A stretch of 64,000 nucleotides of DNA from Lithospermum erythrorhizon (taxonomy: Eukaryota > Streptophyta > Magnoliopsida > Boraginales > Boraginaceae). Where the stretch lies: NCBI GenBank assembly GCA_019722365.1, contig JADFUC010002194.1, positions 174,134 through 238,133 on the forward strand. Direction: 5' to 3'. A model generated the notes under the pieces. The model was not told the origin of the DNA and did not search any database. It saw only the letters and a list, made by a program, of their open reading frames with translations. Shown piece after piece: positions 49,101-59,873 of this stretch (position 1 is the stretch's first letter; each line of letters begins with the position of its first letter). The position numbers and the translations under genes are program-made.

Positions 49101-50218
49101 TAAGAGCTTTTGTATGGCTTAAAACAAGCCTGGTGCAATGAATATTACCTTTGATAACCTTATCGGTGCTGCTGAAGCTCTCGAGTCAAGTGAGACCAAC
49201 CACCGCTTATATAAGCGAAGTTCCAAAGATTATGTTATCTTACTTCTTGCGTTGACGGCGTCGATCAGCAGCCGACATTTCCGTATGTAAACACGCCAAG
49301 AAAAAGAGTCGCTGCTGGGATTGGGATGGCATGACTTAGTATGTAAGCAAATTTTAGAGAATAATCAGTCGTAGATCACCAGATCAAATGACACAAGAGA
49401 ATACTCAAGCATCAGCCCAACTCTGGCCGGATGCCAGCAAACTCTAGTAATATCATTTTCTACCACGCGAGGAACAAATCACCGACTCCAAGATGGAGTA
49501 TATGGATAGCGCGCCATGCTCGCTGGTGGTGTGTGTCTTATGCATGCTATGGTACGTGATTAATTCGATATTACACATGTCGGGAGTTGTCGGGTGAGAT
49601 ATACGCCGAACCTTGTGTGAGCAGAATAGGAAGCCGTGTGAAGTGGGATTTTGAGATACCGGTAGTGTTGAAAAAATCCTTATGTTTCAGAAATCTAGTA
49701 CGGGTCGAGGATACGTAGACGCCGATAACGGTCGCGACGCCGATAGTAGAAAAATTTACTAGTGGATATATTCACGCCGGGGTATCGCTATTACCGGAGA
49801 GATCGTAAGTTTCAACCAATAGTAGCATCGTCTAGCTGCGCAGGCGCATGTTATGGCGCTAAGCCGAGGAGATGATTTGTCGCGACTTTTTTCTAAAAGA
49901 GTTGAATCTTTGTTAATGGATGTAACACATTGTAATCACATGAGGTCTTCCAGGCTTATCTAGCTAAAAATCCCATGTTTCAAGTAGACAAAAGCATTGG
50001 ATCGAGATACCATTTCATACGCTCGTATCGGGGCTAAGAACGGGTACCGGTTTCACAAGATTCTTGGAGATCGAATCGGGCCGATATGTTTACAAAGGTT
50101 GTAAACAACAACGAGAAGCTTGAAGTTGTGTTCGACTTCCGCTTAACCTTCGGATGTAGTACCGAAGGCGCCGCGAATGCAGGGTCACATGGTGATTCAA
50201 ACACCTCTCGTTTTGCAT
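46104..50218 (+). pseudogene. Interior of the 45.6 kb copia element
   Basis: Gag-like start near 46160 and RT-like pieces near 49000-49130, with stops throughout. 46280-48900 is in the place of gag, protease and integrase, but no motif is continuous. A local duplication is visible: GGTAAACTATTCTTTCCTGA at 47960 recurs as GGTAAACTATTCTTTCTTGA at 48097. Confidence 0.55.
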
Positions 50219-50700
50219 TGTTGGGCTCTTAGCTCAAATTTGAGCCGGGGCGCCGGCCAGTTCAGAGGAGGTTGGGACCACCTTGCCCCACCTCGGGCAC
50301 ATTTGATCGAGAGACGTGGTGACTTAGGTCGGGCGACGATGCGCCTCCTACTCAGCGGAAGTTGTATAAGTTGAGTTTTGATCCATTCTCATTCTGAGTT
50401 GTACCTCGCTCATGGCATTTGCTTGTTCTCGGCCATCTCGGTCAACCCCTACGAGAAGAATACATACCGCACTCGCATACCATCCGCGGTAAACCCATGA
50501 TAATCGCCTCAATTTGCTCTCGCACGACGCCAACTGCCAATCTGACATCACGACGAATAGAATTTATTCCATGTACTCTCTCAGTATTCTAACAATCTTC
50601 GCAAGGAATTATTAGCTGCTGATTCAAAATTTCTGAATCTCTTCCAATCGTTTTGCAGTTACCAAGCACCGCATCAAGCCAACCATCATTCGATGCGCAG
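50219..50700 (+). repeat. Partial 3' LTR of the 45.6 kb copia element
   Basis: Clear similarity to the 5' LTR covers only 50219 to about 50400. Beyond that the sequence differs, so the LTR is truncated or replaced. Confidence 0.6.
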
Positions 50701-52650
50701 TGAGTCGACTATCATAGAAATACGAGTGTCAGAAGTTCATGTGGTAACATATGACGGGGACATTGAATCAACAATGCACCGAAAATCCATCCCATGCCTC
50801 GTGAAAGACTATCATCATCTTCATGAAAATTCGAAATCATTCCTCAAATGACGCACTCTTTGAATACGTATAGAACTTTGCCACAAACTTCTCATGCATC
50901 TCCTCCATGTACGTATCATCATCTATGGTGTATAGACAAAAACCAATTCTGGCTGGCTGTCTTTTCAAAATATATGGAAGTATCTTCGTCAGGACTCAAA
51001 GACTACCTACTCATTATTTAAACTCATTCAAGAATCTCACAAATGGTCTTCGCAACAGAATCCCATTATAAAAAGTGTTGGCAAGCATGAAGTGAAAACT
51101 CCCTCAACTCGGGGTATCTTTTTAGTCGCATCATCCGTAACGATGCAAGAAGATGATCCACCACTCGTAGTGACTTCTGGCTTTCATTTGTTCACCGGCA
51201 AGTTGAATCGCCATTATTGTAGAATTAGAACTTTGACTCTATTCCTTCCAAGTTTGTCGATATCGCTGCTCAAAGCAATAAATCAGACCCACAAACGCCA
51301 CCAAGACGCACTGCATTATCACAACTCTCAAAACAAAAAGATCAAAACAACCAAACAATAAATATAAAAAATAACTTAAAAACTAAACAACTACTAAAAA
51401 ATTTAAATACTCTAGCTTCCTCGGCAATCTTAAATTTGACGGAACAAATTATAGTCGCAAGAGCACGAAATTGCCTGTTTAGTAGTATATTTTCAAGTAA
51501 GCCTAATCCATCGAGGAACTTGTTTACTTAAATTACTTGTAATTGTAAATGAAACTAAGTATTAGAATTGATTGTAATAAACTAGTTAAACTTAAACTAA
51601 CAAAGGTAATTAAAAGCGATAAACTTACGAATAAAAAGGATATCGTGAAATGACTTCACTCTAATGGAAGAAGTATTCTATATCCAAATAATAGATTTTA
51701 TCAACACTGTGGTCCACTTCGCGTTAGTTCGTATACTGCTCGGCCGCGGCTCACCGAGCTGCTCGCTTAATTAATCTCCTATGTCATTAGTGAAATTAAT
51801 TAGCTAAAGACCTCAAGCCGCCAAGTAGAAATCTATTATTATTATTAGAAATCCACCTCTATGCTAAGGTATCACCTCCATATAACAACCCACCACCAAT
51901 TCAATCAAGTGATTCATTACGCCTTCCTTCGGGTTTTAGGGTTACATAATACCAGTGATTTCATATAAAAGACCGCATGTATTCTAAAACAATCGAATCA
52001 AATTGTACCAATGACATTACTTCAAGGCAATTATAACAACAACTCCAAAATCGGATAGGAAAAATACACCGCTGGCTACATCAAAAACCCCCCAAGAATA
52101 ATAAATTTACCGCTACTCATATCAAATAATTCATCGATAATATTATCGAAAACATAACTGTAGCATTTAATAATAAAGAAGAGATAAATACTATTAATCA
52201 GCCTTCAACGGAATCCTGGACGTTGGGAAATAAAGTATAATAATAAGTCATGCCGAGAAAAGAATTAACTCAATAATATATCACGCCGAAAAAACAAGAA
52301 CAACAATACATCACGCTCTTCGCGCGATTATATATAATTGGGCCGACTACTGGCCTTTTTATTCTTCGATGCATTCTTACATAAATCTAAAAAAAATTTC
52401 TTCTTCTTCTCACTCTCACCATACTTTTCATTCATTCCTCAGAATTATGCGATCACCTCGCTACTTAATTTTAAATTCCCTTTTCCCTCTCTCGCCTTAA
52501 ACAAGATATAATAAAAAATACCTAATCATAATATATAATATTCACAATTAAACAATCAAACAACCCGACCATGAAAGAGACAGCATCTAAAATCATCCCA
52601 AAAATCCAGACATAAATAAATATTCGCTAATCGCAAGATGTCGATATAAT
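50700..52650. other. Unresolved repeat-derived and AT-rich sequence
   Basis: 50700-51400 has short ORFs on both strands without recognised domains. 51400-52330 is AT-rich, and its style suggests untranslated retroelement sequence. No gene could be supported. Confidence 0.4.
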
Positions 52651-52659
52651 GAAATGAAG

Positions 52660-52953
52660 TTAGAATATACAGTGAGTATAACTCAAGTCAGCAGCTGGAC
52701 CTTTGTTGATCAAATGAGAAGAAACAGCATTACATAATCTTGTATAAATCCCTGGATTCCAAATTGGTGATTTTAACATAGAACAATTGGAAGGTTCTGT
52801 AAGGTAGTCATAATGAGACAACAACATTAAAGGACATGGTCTTTGTACTAAGCAAATGTTGTGTATTGATTGATGATGTTTGAAAATTTTGCATAATGCT
52901 CCTAACTTAATTAATTTCCCCAAAGACGAAGAAGAACAAATAGTCATCGCCAT
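52660..52953 (-). CDS. Hypothetical 97-residue protein
   Basis: The start at 52953 (AAGAAAATGGCG) has a good plant context. An in-frame ATG lies 12 bases upstream at 52965. The product starts MAMTICSSSSLGKLIKLGAL and is rich in Ser, Leu, Cys and His, with six Cys, no membrane segment and no family that I recognise. It lies 540 bases downstream of the TTL gene on the same strand, in sequence that is not obviously repetitive. It could be a small real gene or a chance ORF; the intact length in an AT-rich region argues mildly for a gene. Confidence 0.4.
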   Translation of the reverse strand: MAMTICSSSSLGKLIKLGALCKIFKHHQSIHNICLVQRPCPLMLLSHYDYLTEPSNCSMLKSPIWNPGIYTRLCNAVSSHLINKGPAADLSYTHCIF

Positions 52954-53494
52954 TTTCTTTAGCATATAAATCAAGATTGATGCTATTGCTATGTAAATCA
53001 AACTTCTATATTGGACCTTGTCAGCCCAAATGAAGCTTCTTTTATTTCTATAGTTAATGATTAGTTAATATGCTGATGATTAATTCTATAATTATTATTT
53101 TGCTTGTTAAGAATTATGGTTGTGTAGTCTGTAGCAGAGGAGTAGCTTTCACCTTAATTATAATCACTCACTGTTGATCTTTAGCCATTACTGACAATTG
53201 AAAGACTGATAACATTAACCAAACCAGACTAAGCCTTGTACGGTTGTACCAAGTTAGGTTACTGCCCTTTGTTAAACCTAAGAACGTAAAGCATAAAAAA
53301 ATCTCACTTGATCATGTCTTAAAGACAAAACAAATCAATCAACAAGAAAACGCTACACAACCACTCTATAATCAACCTTAAATAGTATAATCACCCTTTC
53401 GGTTTCAAGAGCTTTTCGAGTAAACTAATGTGTGTATTTTTCATTCTTCCTTGAACAATGGATCAGTGTATTTTGCATTTCTCTAATTCCTCAA

Positions 53495-56346
53495 TCAGCT
53501 GCTATAAAACTTGACAGTGCTTTCTAAGGAGTCGCAGTCTTTACCAATAATGTCTTTCAATATTGATCCCTTCTTGAATACTTTGAAGGCTGGAATTGCA
53601 GTCACCCCTTCTGATTTTGCTATGTCAGAGCTTTCCTCGACGTCCACCTGAGAATGCCAATATTTTTTAACATAAGAACATTAAAATAATGGTTGCTTCA
53701 TTGCATCACATCACCCTTGGTTTATTTGAATCCACCAGAATGCTAAAATTATCTCAATGAATACAAACAAGAAAAAGAGAGCCAGCATGCCTTGGGAAGA
53801 ATTTTACTGATTCGAAACTCCTCGAAACATGTTCCATAAAAGGCAGCACTTGTAGGTAGCATGACTTGTTACAGAATAGCACAACCGAGATTCCTGTCAT
53901 TCAAGACATAGATTCTGATTAGCCATTAAATGTCAAACTCAGCTGTGTTAATGAAATCATTTCACATAAGTACAATACTACAATGTGAAAAAGAAGAGAA
54001 TGAAGGTTACCAGGTGCATTTAGGAATTGCTTGAGATGTTCGTAGCTGGAGACAGGTATCAGCTTGAGGTTAGGCTTAAGTTCTGTTCTTCCTCCAGTCT
54101 GTCGGTTTTGGTATTGAAACTCACCAATGCATTCACCTCCATATCTTCAGTATATTCTTGCACCAGGGCCTCATAATCTTGAATTGCAGCTTCCCATCTT
54201 TCCATCTACGAAATAACATAAGAATTAAGATTTATACCCAACAAACGACTATACCCAAGTCTGTCTAGCGAAATTGCTCCATTTACCTTAGTATTGGTAG
54301 CCTGCTCTCCCAGACTTGGCTTTCTCTTGTATGAATGAAAGACATTAAGAGCCATATTGCAATCTTCCACAGTCACATGGCCTAACTTAGATCTGGGCAT
54401 AAGCTGATCTATTGCATAGCAAAATTGCATTGTAACATCTAGTCCTTCTGTATAGTTACACAGGTATTCCCTAAACTGATGCCTCTCATACAGCCTGTTT
54501 CATTGACCTGGCTGCTGTTACTGCTTGAATTCTTCATTGTCAGCCAGCATCCTCTCAAACCTGTATAGTACATATATAATTTTACTTAAAAGACATAAGT
54601 TGCTTCACCATTGTAGGTGGTATTCCGGATGAAAAACACTACAAGAGCTGGCTAATAATGAATATGTACTTTAATAGTACCTGCCAGCCCCCAAGTAAAC
54701 CTGGGATTTGATTATGAGGAAATAAGAGCTTCTGGGTGATCCCAAAAGTTAAGGTACAAAGATCACTATTATTTGAAGTTCAAAGCTAAAAATTGTAGTG
54801 TATGCCTCTTCATGTCTCTGAATCTTCATCAACGCTTCTGCTTTCATGGCGTATATCTACGCATAAGTGAAAAGAGTATCCTTATATGTCTATCGGCAAC
54901 CCTTTGAGGTATTGATAAACATAAACAGTAAACAGTACAGGATAAAATACCTATGAAAAACATAAGATCGAAGTATAAAAAAAAACAGAAGATTACTAAA
55001 TACTAACCTGTGGAGCTGAATCTGCTCCAGCCGACAACGCTTTCTGACTCTCCTTCAGCAATGTGTTCCAGTCTCTTACATTCCGGACTTCAATGCATTT
55101 ACTGAGTTGAGTCTTAAGATCTTCAGCCTGGGCAATGTCTGCATAGTCAGCCTTTCTGCCTGAATTCTTGAAGTGACTTAGTGCTTTCTCTGGTTCACCC
55201 AACCTGTTTTTCAGACAATTATCACATAAATTATACGTGTGATCACTTTCACATGTGCATTATCGCAAATAAAAATCATTAAATGTTTCCCAACCTGAGA
55301 TATAACTTTGCTAGTCGATAATGGGCATTATGGTAGTTTGGTTCAATCCTGATTGCCTCTTTACACTCAAATACTGCCTCCACGAGATGGCCTAATCCCA
55401 TCAAAGCCGCACTTTTATTACTGTAATAAGTTGCTTGGCTCGAGTCCATCGCAATTGCTTGATTATAGAATTCTAATGCCTCCATTAATCTCCCCTGCAT
55501 ATACTTCTCGTTTCCCATGGTTTTCAGCATTTCAGGGTTCGGGTTATTCATCATACTACTGCACAAGTTGCTAAATTGCTGGTTCCTCTCATTTGTGTTT
55601 TTCACAATATTGCCCATGGTCAGTGAAGGAGTTGTTGAGCCACTAGTAGTTTCTTTCTTGTGGTCAATCCTAGGACTTTTGTTATTAGAGTGTTTTTTAT
55701 CTGCCTGCTTCTTCAAATTACCCAAATGGCCTAATAGCATAATATTGCCACTTGAACCTCTGTATAGCGTCTCGCTTGTATCTGATGTGCGGTGAGGAGT
55801 TACTGTGAAGTTCAATTCACTTGAAGTGAATGTTGGCTCCTTCCTTAGCTTCCTAGTATAATCCAATGTGACAAGTTGTGATGCCCTATTCCTATCCTTG
55901 TCAGAGGATGAAGAACTCGAGTTCCTCGAATCATCCGAACTTTTCTTACCATGTTGATGATCATTAGTGTTTGCCAGTTTCTTATCTTTTGATGCATTGT
56001 TTCTTTCCTTTTCCGATGATGAACTCGAGTTCCTCGTAGAGTCTGAAGTTCTTTTACATTGAAATTGATCATGAGAATTTGACAACCTTGGGCTAACTGA
56101 TGTTATTCTTTTGTCATTAAGTTTCGTTGCTGGTTTAACTGTTTTCGTTTCCACTCTCTTCTTGGGATCATTGGCGCCATCGACGCTGAGGTTCCTGTCT
56201 GCAATTTTGTTGCTGCTTCTTGATGATGAGAGTGGTGGGGTTGATACTGCTTTCCTCAGCTTAAACACACCTGTTTTATGGAACAATGCTCCTACCAGGC
56301 CACAACCCACATTATTTTCCACTGTATATGTTTCTGTTTTTGACAT
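53495..56346 (-). pseudogene. TPR repeat-containing thioredoxin TTL-like gene, damaged in the middle
   Basis: TTL proteins combine a disordered N-terminus, TPR repeats and a C-terminal inactive thioredoxin fold; they act as scaffolds in brassinosteroid and stress responses. Exons on the - strand are 56346-55295, 55203-55008, 54856-54681, 54560-54287, 54205-54125, about 54102-54011, about 53888-53803 and 53647-53495. Exon 1 (350 codons) is Ser-rich, has the TTL hallmark SSGNIMLLGHLGNLK and the first TPRs (MGNEKYMQGRLMEALEFYNQ). Exon 2 is intact (EPEKALSHFKNS). Exon 3 has a frameshift and a stop after QRHEEAYTT. Exon 4 has stops and a frame change before NRLYERHQF. MERWEAAIQDYEAL, SSYEHLKQFLNAP and VDVEESSDIAKSEG...KFYSS then follow in order. 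The thioredoxin part lacks a CxxC site. The exon 7 end seems to need a GC donor or a one-base correction. An assembly-error origin of the breaks is possible. Confidence 0.78.
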
Positions 56347-56613
56347 GATCAATTACTTGAACTTAAATGTGTGTTCTGTTTTATTTGTATCAATATGCTT
56401 CTCAACTTGTTACACCTTACTTTGCAATAGGAGTGTATAATATATCAATCACATAACAAGAAACATATTTAGATGATATACTAATGCCAAAGAGTCAACT
56501 TTGAGAATGAGTTTTAGAAAACACACTAACAAAGAAAAGAAATGGAAAAGAGATGAAGAATTAGCTTGTTTGAGAAGGGTTCAATTTGATAGGACAATTC
56601 CAAGAAGAATTGC

Positions 56614-56626
56614 ATTATATTTATAC
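56614..56626 (-). promoter_or_regulatory. Candidate TATA box of the TTL-like gene
   Basis: On the - strand GTATAAATATAAT lies about 270 bases upstream of the start codon at 56346, with an AT-rich leader between. Confidence 0.5.
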
Positions 56627-57650
56627 ATCTCAATGTTCTCATAGAGTGGATGCAAAGAAACCAACAAACTTTTTTAACTTTTTCTCTAGAGGCTTGTAAA
56701 ACTTGTAAAAGAACGAAATTAGAAAGAGGACAAAAGTAAATAGTAATATACCTCTAACACTCTAAGAGTCTAAGCACTTACTGGTAATGGACATCTTATC
56801 TCCACAGTTAAAAATATAACTATGCTTTGAATATTTTCTCCATTTTAATGTTTTTGGTTTATAGCTTTCTCTTATCACTAGACAAAGTAGGGTATTCCTT
56901 TAATCATTACCATTTGTTAAATCATAGTGGATTATTAGCTAATTGCGTCATTAATATCTTTTGTGGGCTGCACAAAATATTCCATTTCCAGAAATGCCAA
57001 AGTTTCCATTTTTATTTTTTGAGTTCCCCCACGCACGTATGGATGTGACATAAAAAAATTCTTATAAAATGATTTATTTTGTTTGGCTGAAAAGGGAAAA
57101 ATATGGTATAGTAAATTGGAAAATTGACAATATTTTTTATGTACATTCTTAAATTTTTTGTTGTTGTGGAACAAATAATACCATATTTTATTTTCAATAC
57201 GGTGAAACTCATGCACCACTTTGTATGAATAAACTAAAGTATTTAAACACTAAAGTTTAAAGCAATTTGATCCCGTTTTTATTTTTTCTCCTATCATTTT
57301 CATAATTCTTTGTTCCAAGTCCAACCAAACTAAATAATATATAAATGCAATTCAATCCTATATGTGTTTGAGTCTTCGTTGTGTACTAAATCAACATCGA
57401 TTCGTGTCATTTTCATACAGCCTAATCTTACAGCAAGATTGTTTAGAATATTATTGTACCAATTAGTTTGAGACATTGATATATAGTACAATGACAAAGA
57501 AGCTGCCTCTTGAACAATTAGTATGCCAAATTTTATCACCAACCCTAATTAAAGAGACTTACATTATGCAAATCAAAGTCTAATAAACACCACTCAAAAT
57601 AATTGTTCAATGATTAGATTGAAAACTGACAAAACCTGGCAAGAGCGATC
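56627..57650. other. AT-rich spacer upstream of the TTL-like gene
   Basis: Short AT-rich ORFs are present but nothing is recognisable. It probably includes upstream promoter sequence. Confidence 0.45.
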
Positions 57651-58019
57651 AACACTATTGTAAATGACGCATATTGCTGAACGACCGACAATTGTTACTT
57701 GTAGACAATGGGTATGTTGTCGGTTCAAGTCGTTTTAAAGGCTCAAGTTTGGACCTTTTGGCTTGAGACATTGTCGGTAGTGTCGGACCTTTCTTAATAT
57801 AAAAAAAAAATCAAAATTCACTATTTTACCGACACCACAATCGACACGCTATTGCCCGCTTATATATTTTAAAAAAAATACGTTTTCCCACATCATCGGC
57901 CTCCCCCCAAACCCTACCGATCCCACCCCCGACACCGACGCAAGAGCTGGCCACCACCGCCACCGCCTCCCACCACCGGCCGAAAGATCTCCCCACCGCA
58001 CCTACCTAAAAAAAGGTGC

Positions 58020-58690
58020 GGTTTTTTGTTTTTTTTCATTTTTTCGCTAATATTTTTAATTGTTTGTTTTTTTATAATTACTGTGATGTTTAATTGTTTG
58101 TTATTATATGTTTAATTATGATCTAATTTCTTTTAATTCATTTTTTTTGTTTATTGTTTCTTTTTAATTAGTTGTTGTATAATTCGCTTAATTTGGGTGA
58201 TTAATTATAAATTTAATTCGTTGTTTAATTAATTATTATTTTGGATTTATTCGCTTTAATTTTTTAATTTGTATATAGTTATAAGTTTAATTCATTTTTA
58301 ATTGTTTAATTAGTTAGATTGAATCGGGAATTGAATGTTGGATTTATTGCTTAATTTGTTTTTTTTAATTGATTGAATTGCAATCGAATCGTTGTTGATA
58401 AATTGAATTGGATTGAAGTTTGAATTATATTAGATTTGAGTTTGATTTAGAATTAATCGGATTTGAATCAACTTGATTAAGTTTGAATTTGATTTGATTG
58501 AATTATATTTCGACAAATCAATTGAATTTGAATCGAATTCATAAAGCACTAGTTTCGAATGCCGCTGCTTGAATTAGATCGAATGTTGTTGTTTGAATTA
58601 GATTCGAGTTTGAAATGTTGTTTGAATCGACTGGACCGGATTTGATTCAATTGAATTGATTCGAATGATATTGTTTTAATTTTTGAGAAT
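58020..58690. repeat. AT-rich degenerate repeats
   Basis: Words such as TTTAATTGTTTG, TTGAATCG and GATTTGAATTGA recur without a fixed unit. No coding sequence. Confidence 0.6.
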
Positions 58691-58697
58691 TTGAATT

Positions 58698-59252
58698 TTG
58701 AAAACGCAGTTTTATGGCTCCTCGTGGGCGTGTAAAACTCGGACGGCTAAGGTACGTAGAGCGCAGGCGACGTCGCCGAAGAGTTCTGTGGTAAACGCCT
58801 ATCCGGATTCCTCATCGTTACCATCGGGCCCATGCGCGCCTCGACATAGGCGCATCACTACCTTTATCGACTCCCAAGACGATACCGCGGAAGACGCCGT
58901 CTATAAGAGCCCGACTGCCCAGCAGATTCATGAAAGCACGCCACTGACGATCACACACTGGCTTTCACATCACCGATCAATTTAATCGAGAGATACAACC
59001 GACGAAGCCGGGTCGAACATCACCTTGGCTGGACAAAGTCCCGGAGACTACCGCCTGCACGCGGACCCGATAAAGCCCACGCGCCATCTCGCTCGCCGCC
59101 AGCTGCAGGATAGTTGCCACATGCTTGGCGGAGAGCTGCAAAGCTGGGCATTTTATTTATTGAGTTTGTTCATTAATATTTATATTTATCATTTGTATCT
59201 AATGAAATCTCGCTTTTGTTTTTATGTTAAGGCTCATTGGGTGTGTGCTTAA
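58698..59252 (+). other. GC-rich block with two ORFs
   Basis: ORFs of 95 and 75 codons (58698-58985 and 59025-59252), rich in Arg, Ser, Pro and Thr, lie here without a recognised domain. Position suggests a decayed transposon reading frame. Confidence 0.35.
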
Positions 59253-59873
59253 AAGGTTCTTCGGGAACGAATAAGGAACCGGGCGTGGAAGACTGCAGTG
59301 GGCCACACTATATAAAAAGCATGTGGATTAAAGCGCCAAGCGATGGTATATACTAATGCTTTTTTGGTAAGTAATAAAATATAAAAAGCCATGATTTTTG
59401 AATCGCGAATTAGACTAACTTAATTTTGTATTTATTTCGTGGATCTATACGAGATTCGGTGGAGGGAGCCGCCGTATACGCTGTAGCTTTCTGGGGAGGC
59501 TTCACCGCTAGCAGCGGCGAGATCTTCTTACGGGCGGAAGACAATGCCATGCGGGCGCGTGTATTTATCCGCCCCTTTCTCCTTTGGGACTCCGTACTCT
59601 AATCGGATCTGCACTGGCCGTTTCAGCGAGTAAGACGCCGTGCATTGCCGACGCATCACGGCCGACTCTCCCAAAAGAATCGATGTAATCCGCATTTACC
59701 TCGCCAAGGGCCTACCTGAGTTCTTCAAGACTGGGAGTGTTGTTGAAATCAATGAGAATTGGTTCCATTTATTATGCCCGCCGCGATACAATTGCAGCAA
59801 TTCATTTACCAACTGGGTTAAACGTGATTATCGTAACTTAGTGTTCAACTTAGTAATTGTATATTACTAGTGG

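Larger units (their letters stand above)
45571..50700 (+). mobile_element. Decayed Ty1/copia retrotransposon
   Basis: A 5' LTR (about 45571-46103) ends CTCCTGCAACA and is followed by CCGTATCGTAGCC, a modified primer-binding site. Gag-like sequence follows at 46160-46260 (RLDKFNGSAHHWK). RT traces occur at about 49005-49130 (KTAFLH, then YGLKQ in another frame). A partial 3' LTR starts at 50219 (TGTTGGGCTC) and shares AGCTCAAATTTGAGCCG and GACTTAGGTCGGG with the 5' LTR. At 5.1 kb the size is normal for copia. No ORF exceeds 95 codons. Confidence 0.75.
57651..59873 (+). mobile_element. Second CACTA-like element candidate (5' part)
   Basis: It begins CACTATTGTAAATGACGC at 57651, followed by CGACCGACAATTG and several TGTCGG words up to 57790, like CACTA subterminal repeats. 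A CCACCACCGCCACCG block (57900-58000) and a GATTTGAATT-rich AT tract (58020-58680) follow. A GC-rich block with ORFs is at 58698-59252. The layout repeats that of 32935-35130. The 3' end is unknown; CTAGTG at 59868 is only a weak candidate. Confidence 0.4.

Noticed and set aside
59868..59873. CTAGTG as the 3' end of the second CACTA-like element
   Set aside because: Only the terminal five bases fit. The adjoining sequence does not mirror the 5' terminus at 57651, and no 3-bp duplication matches.
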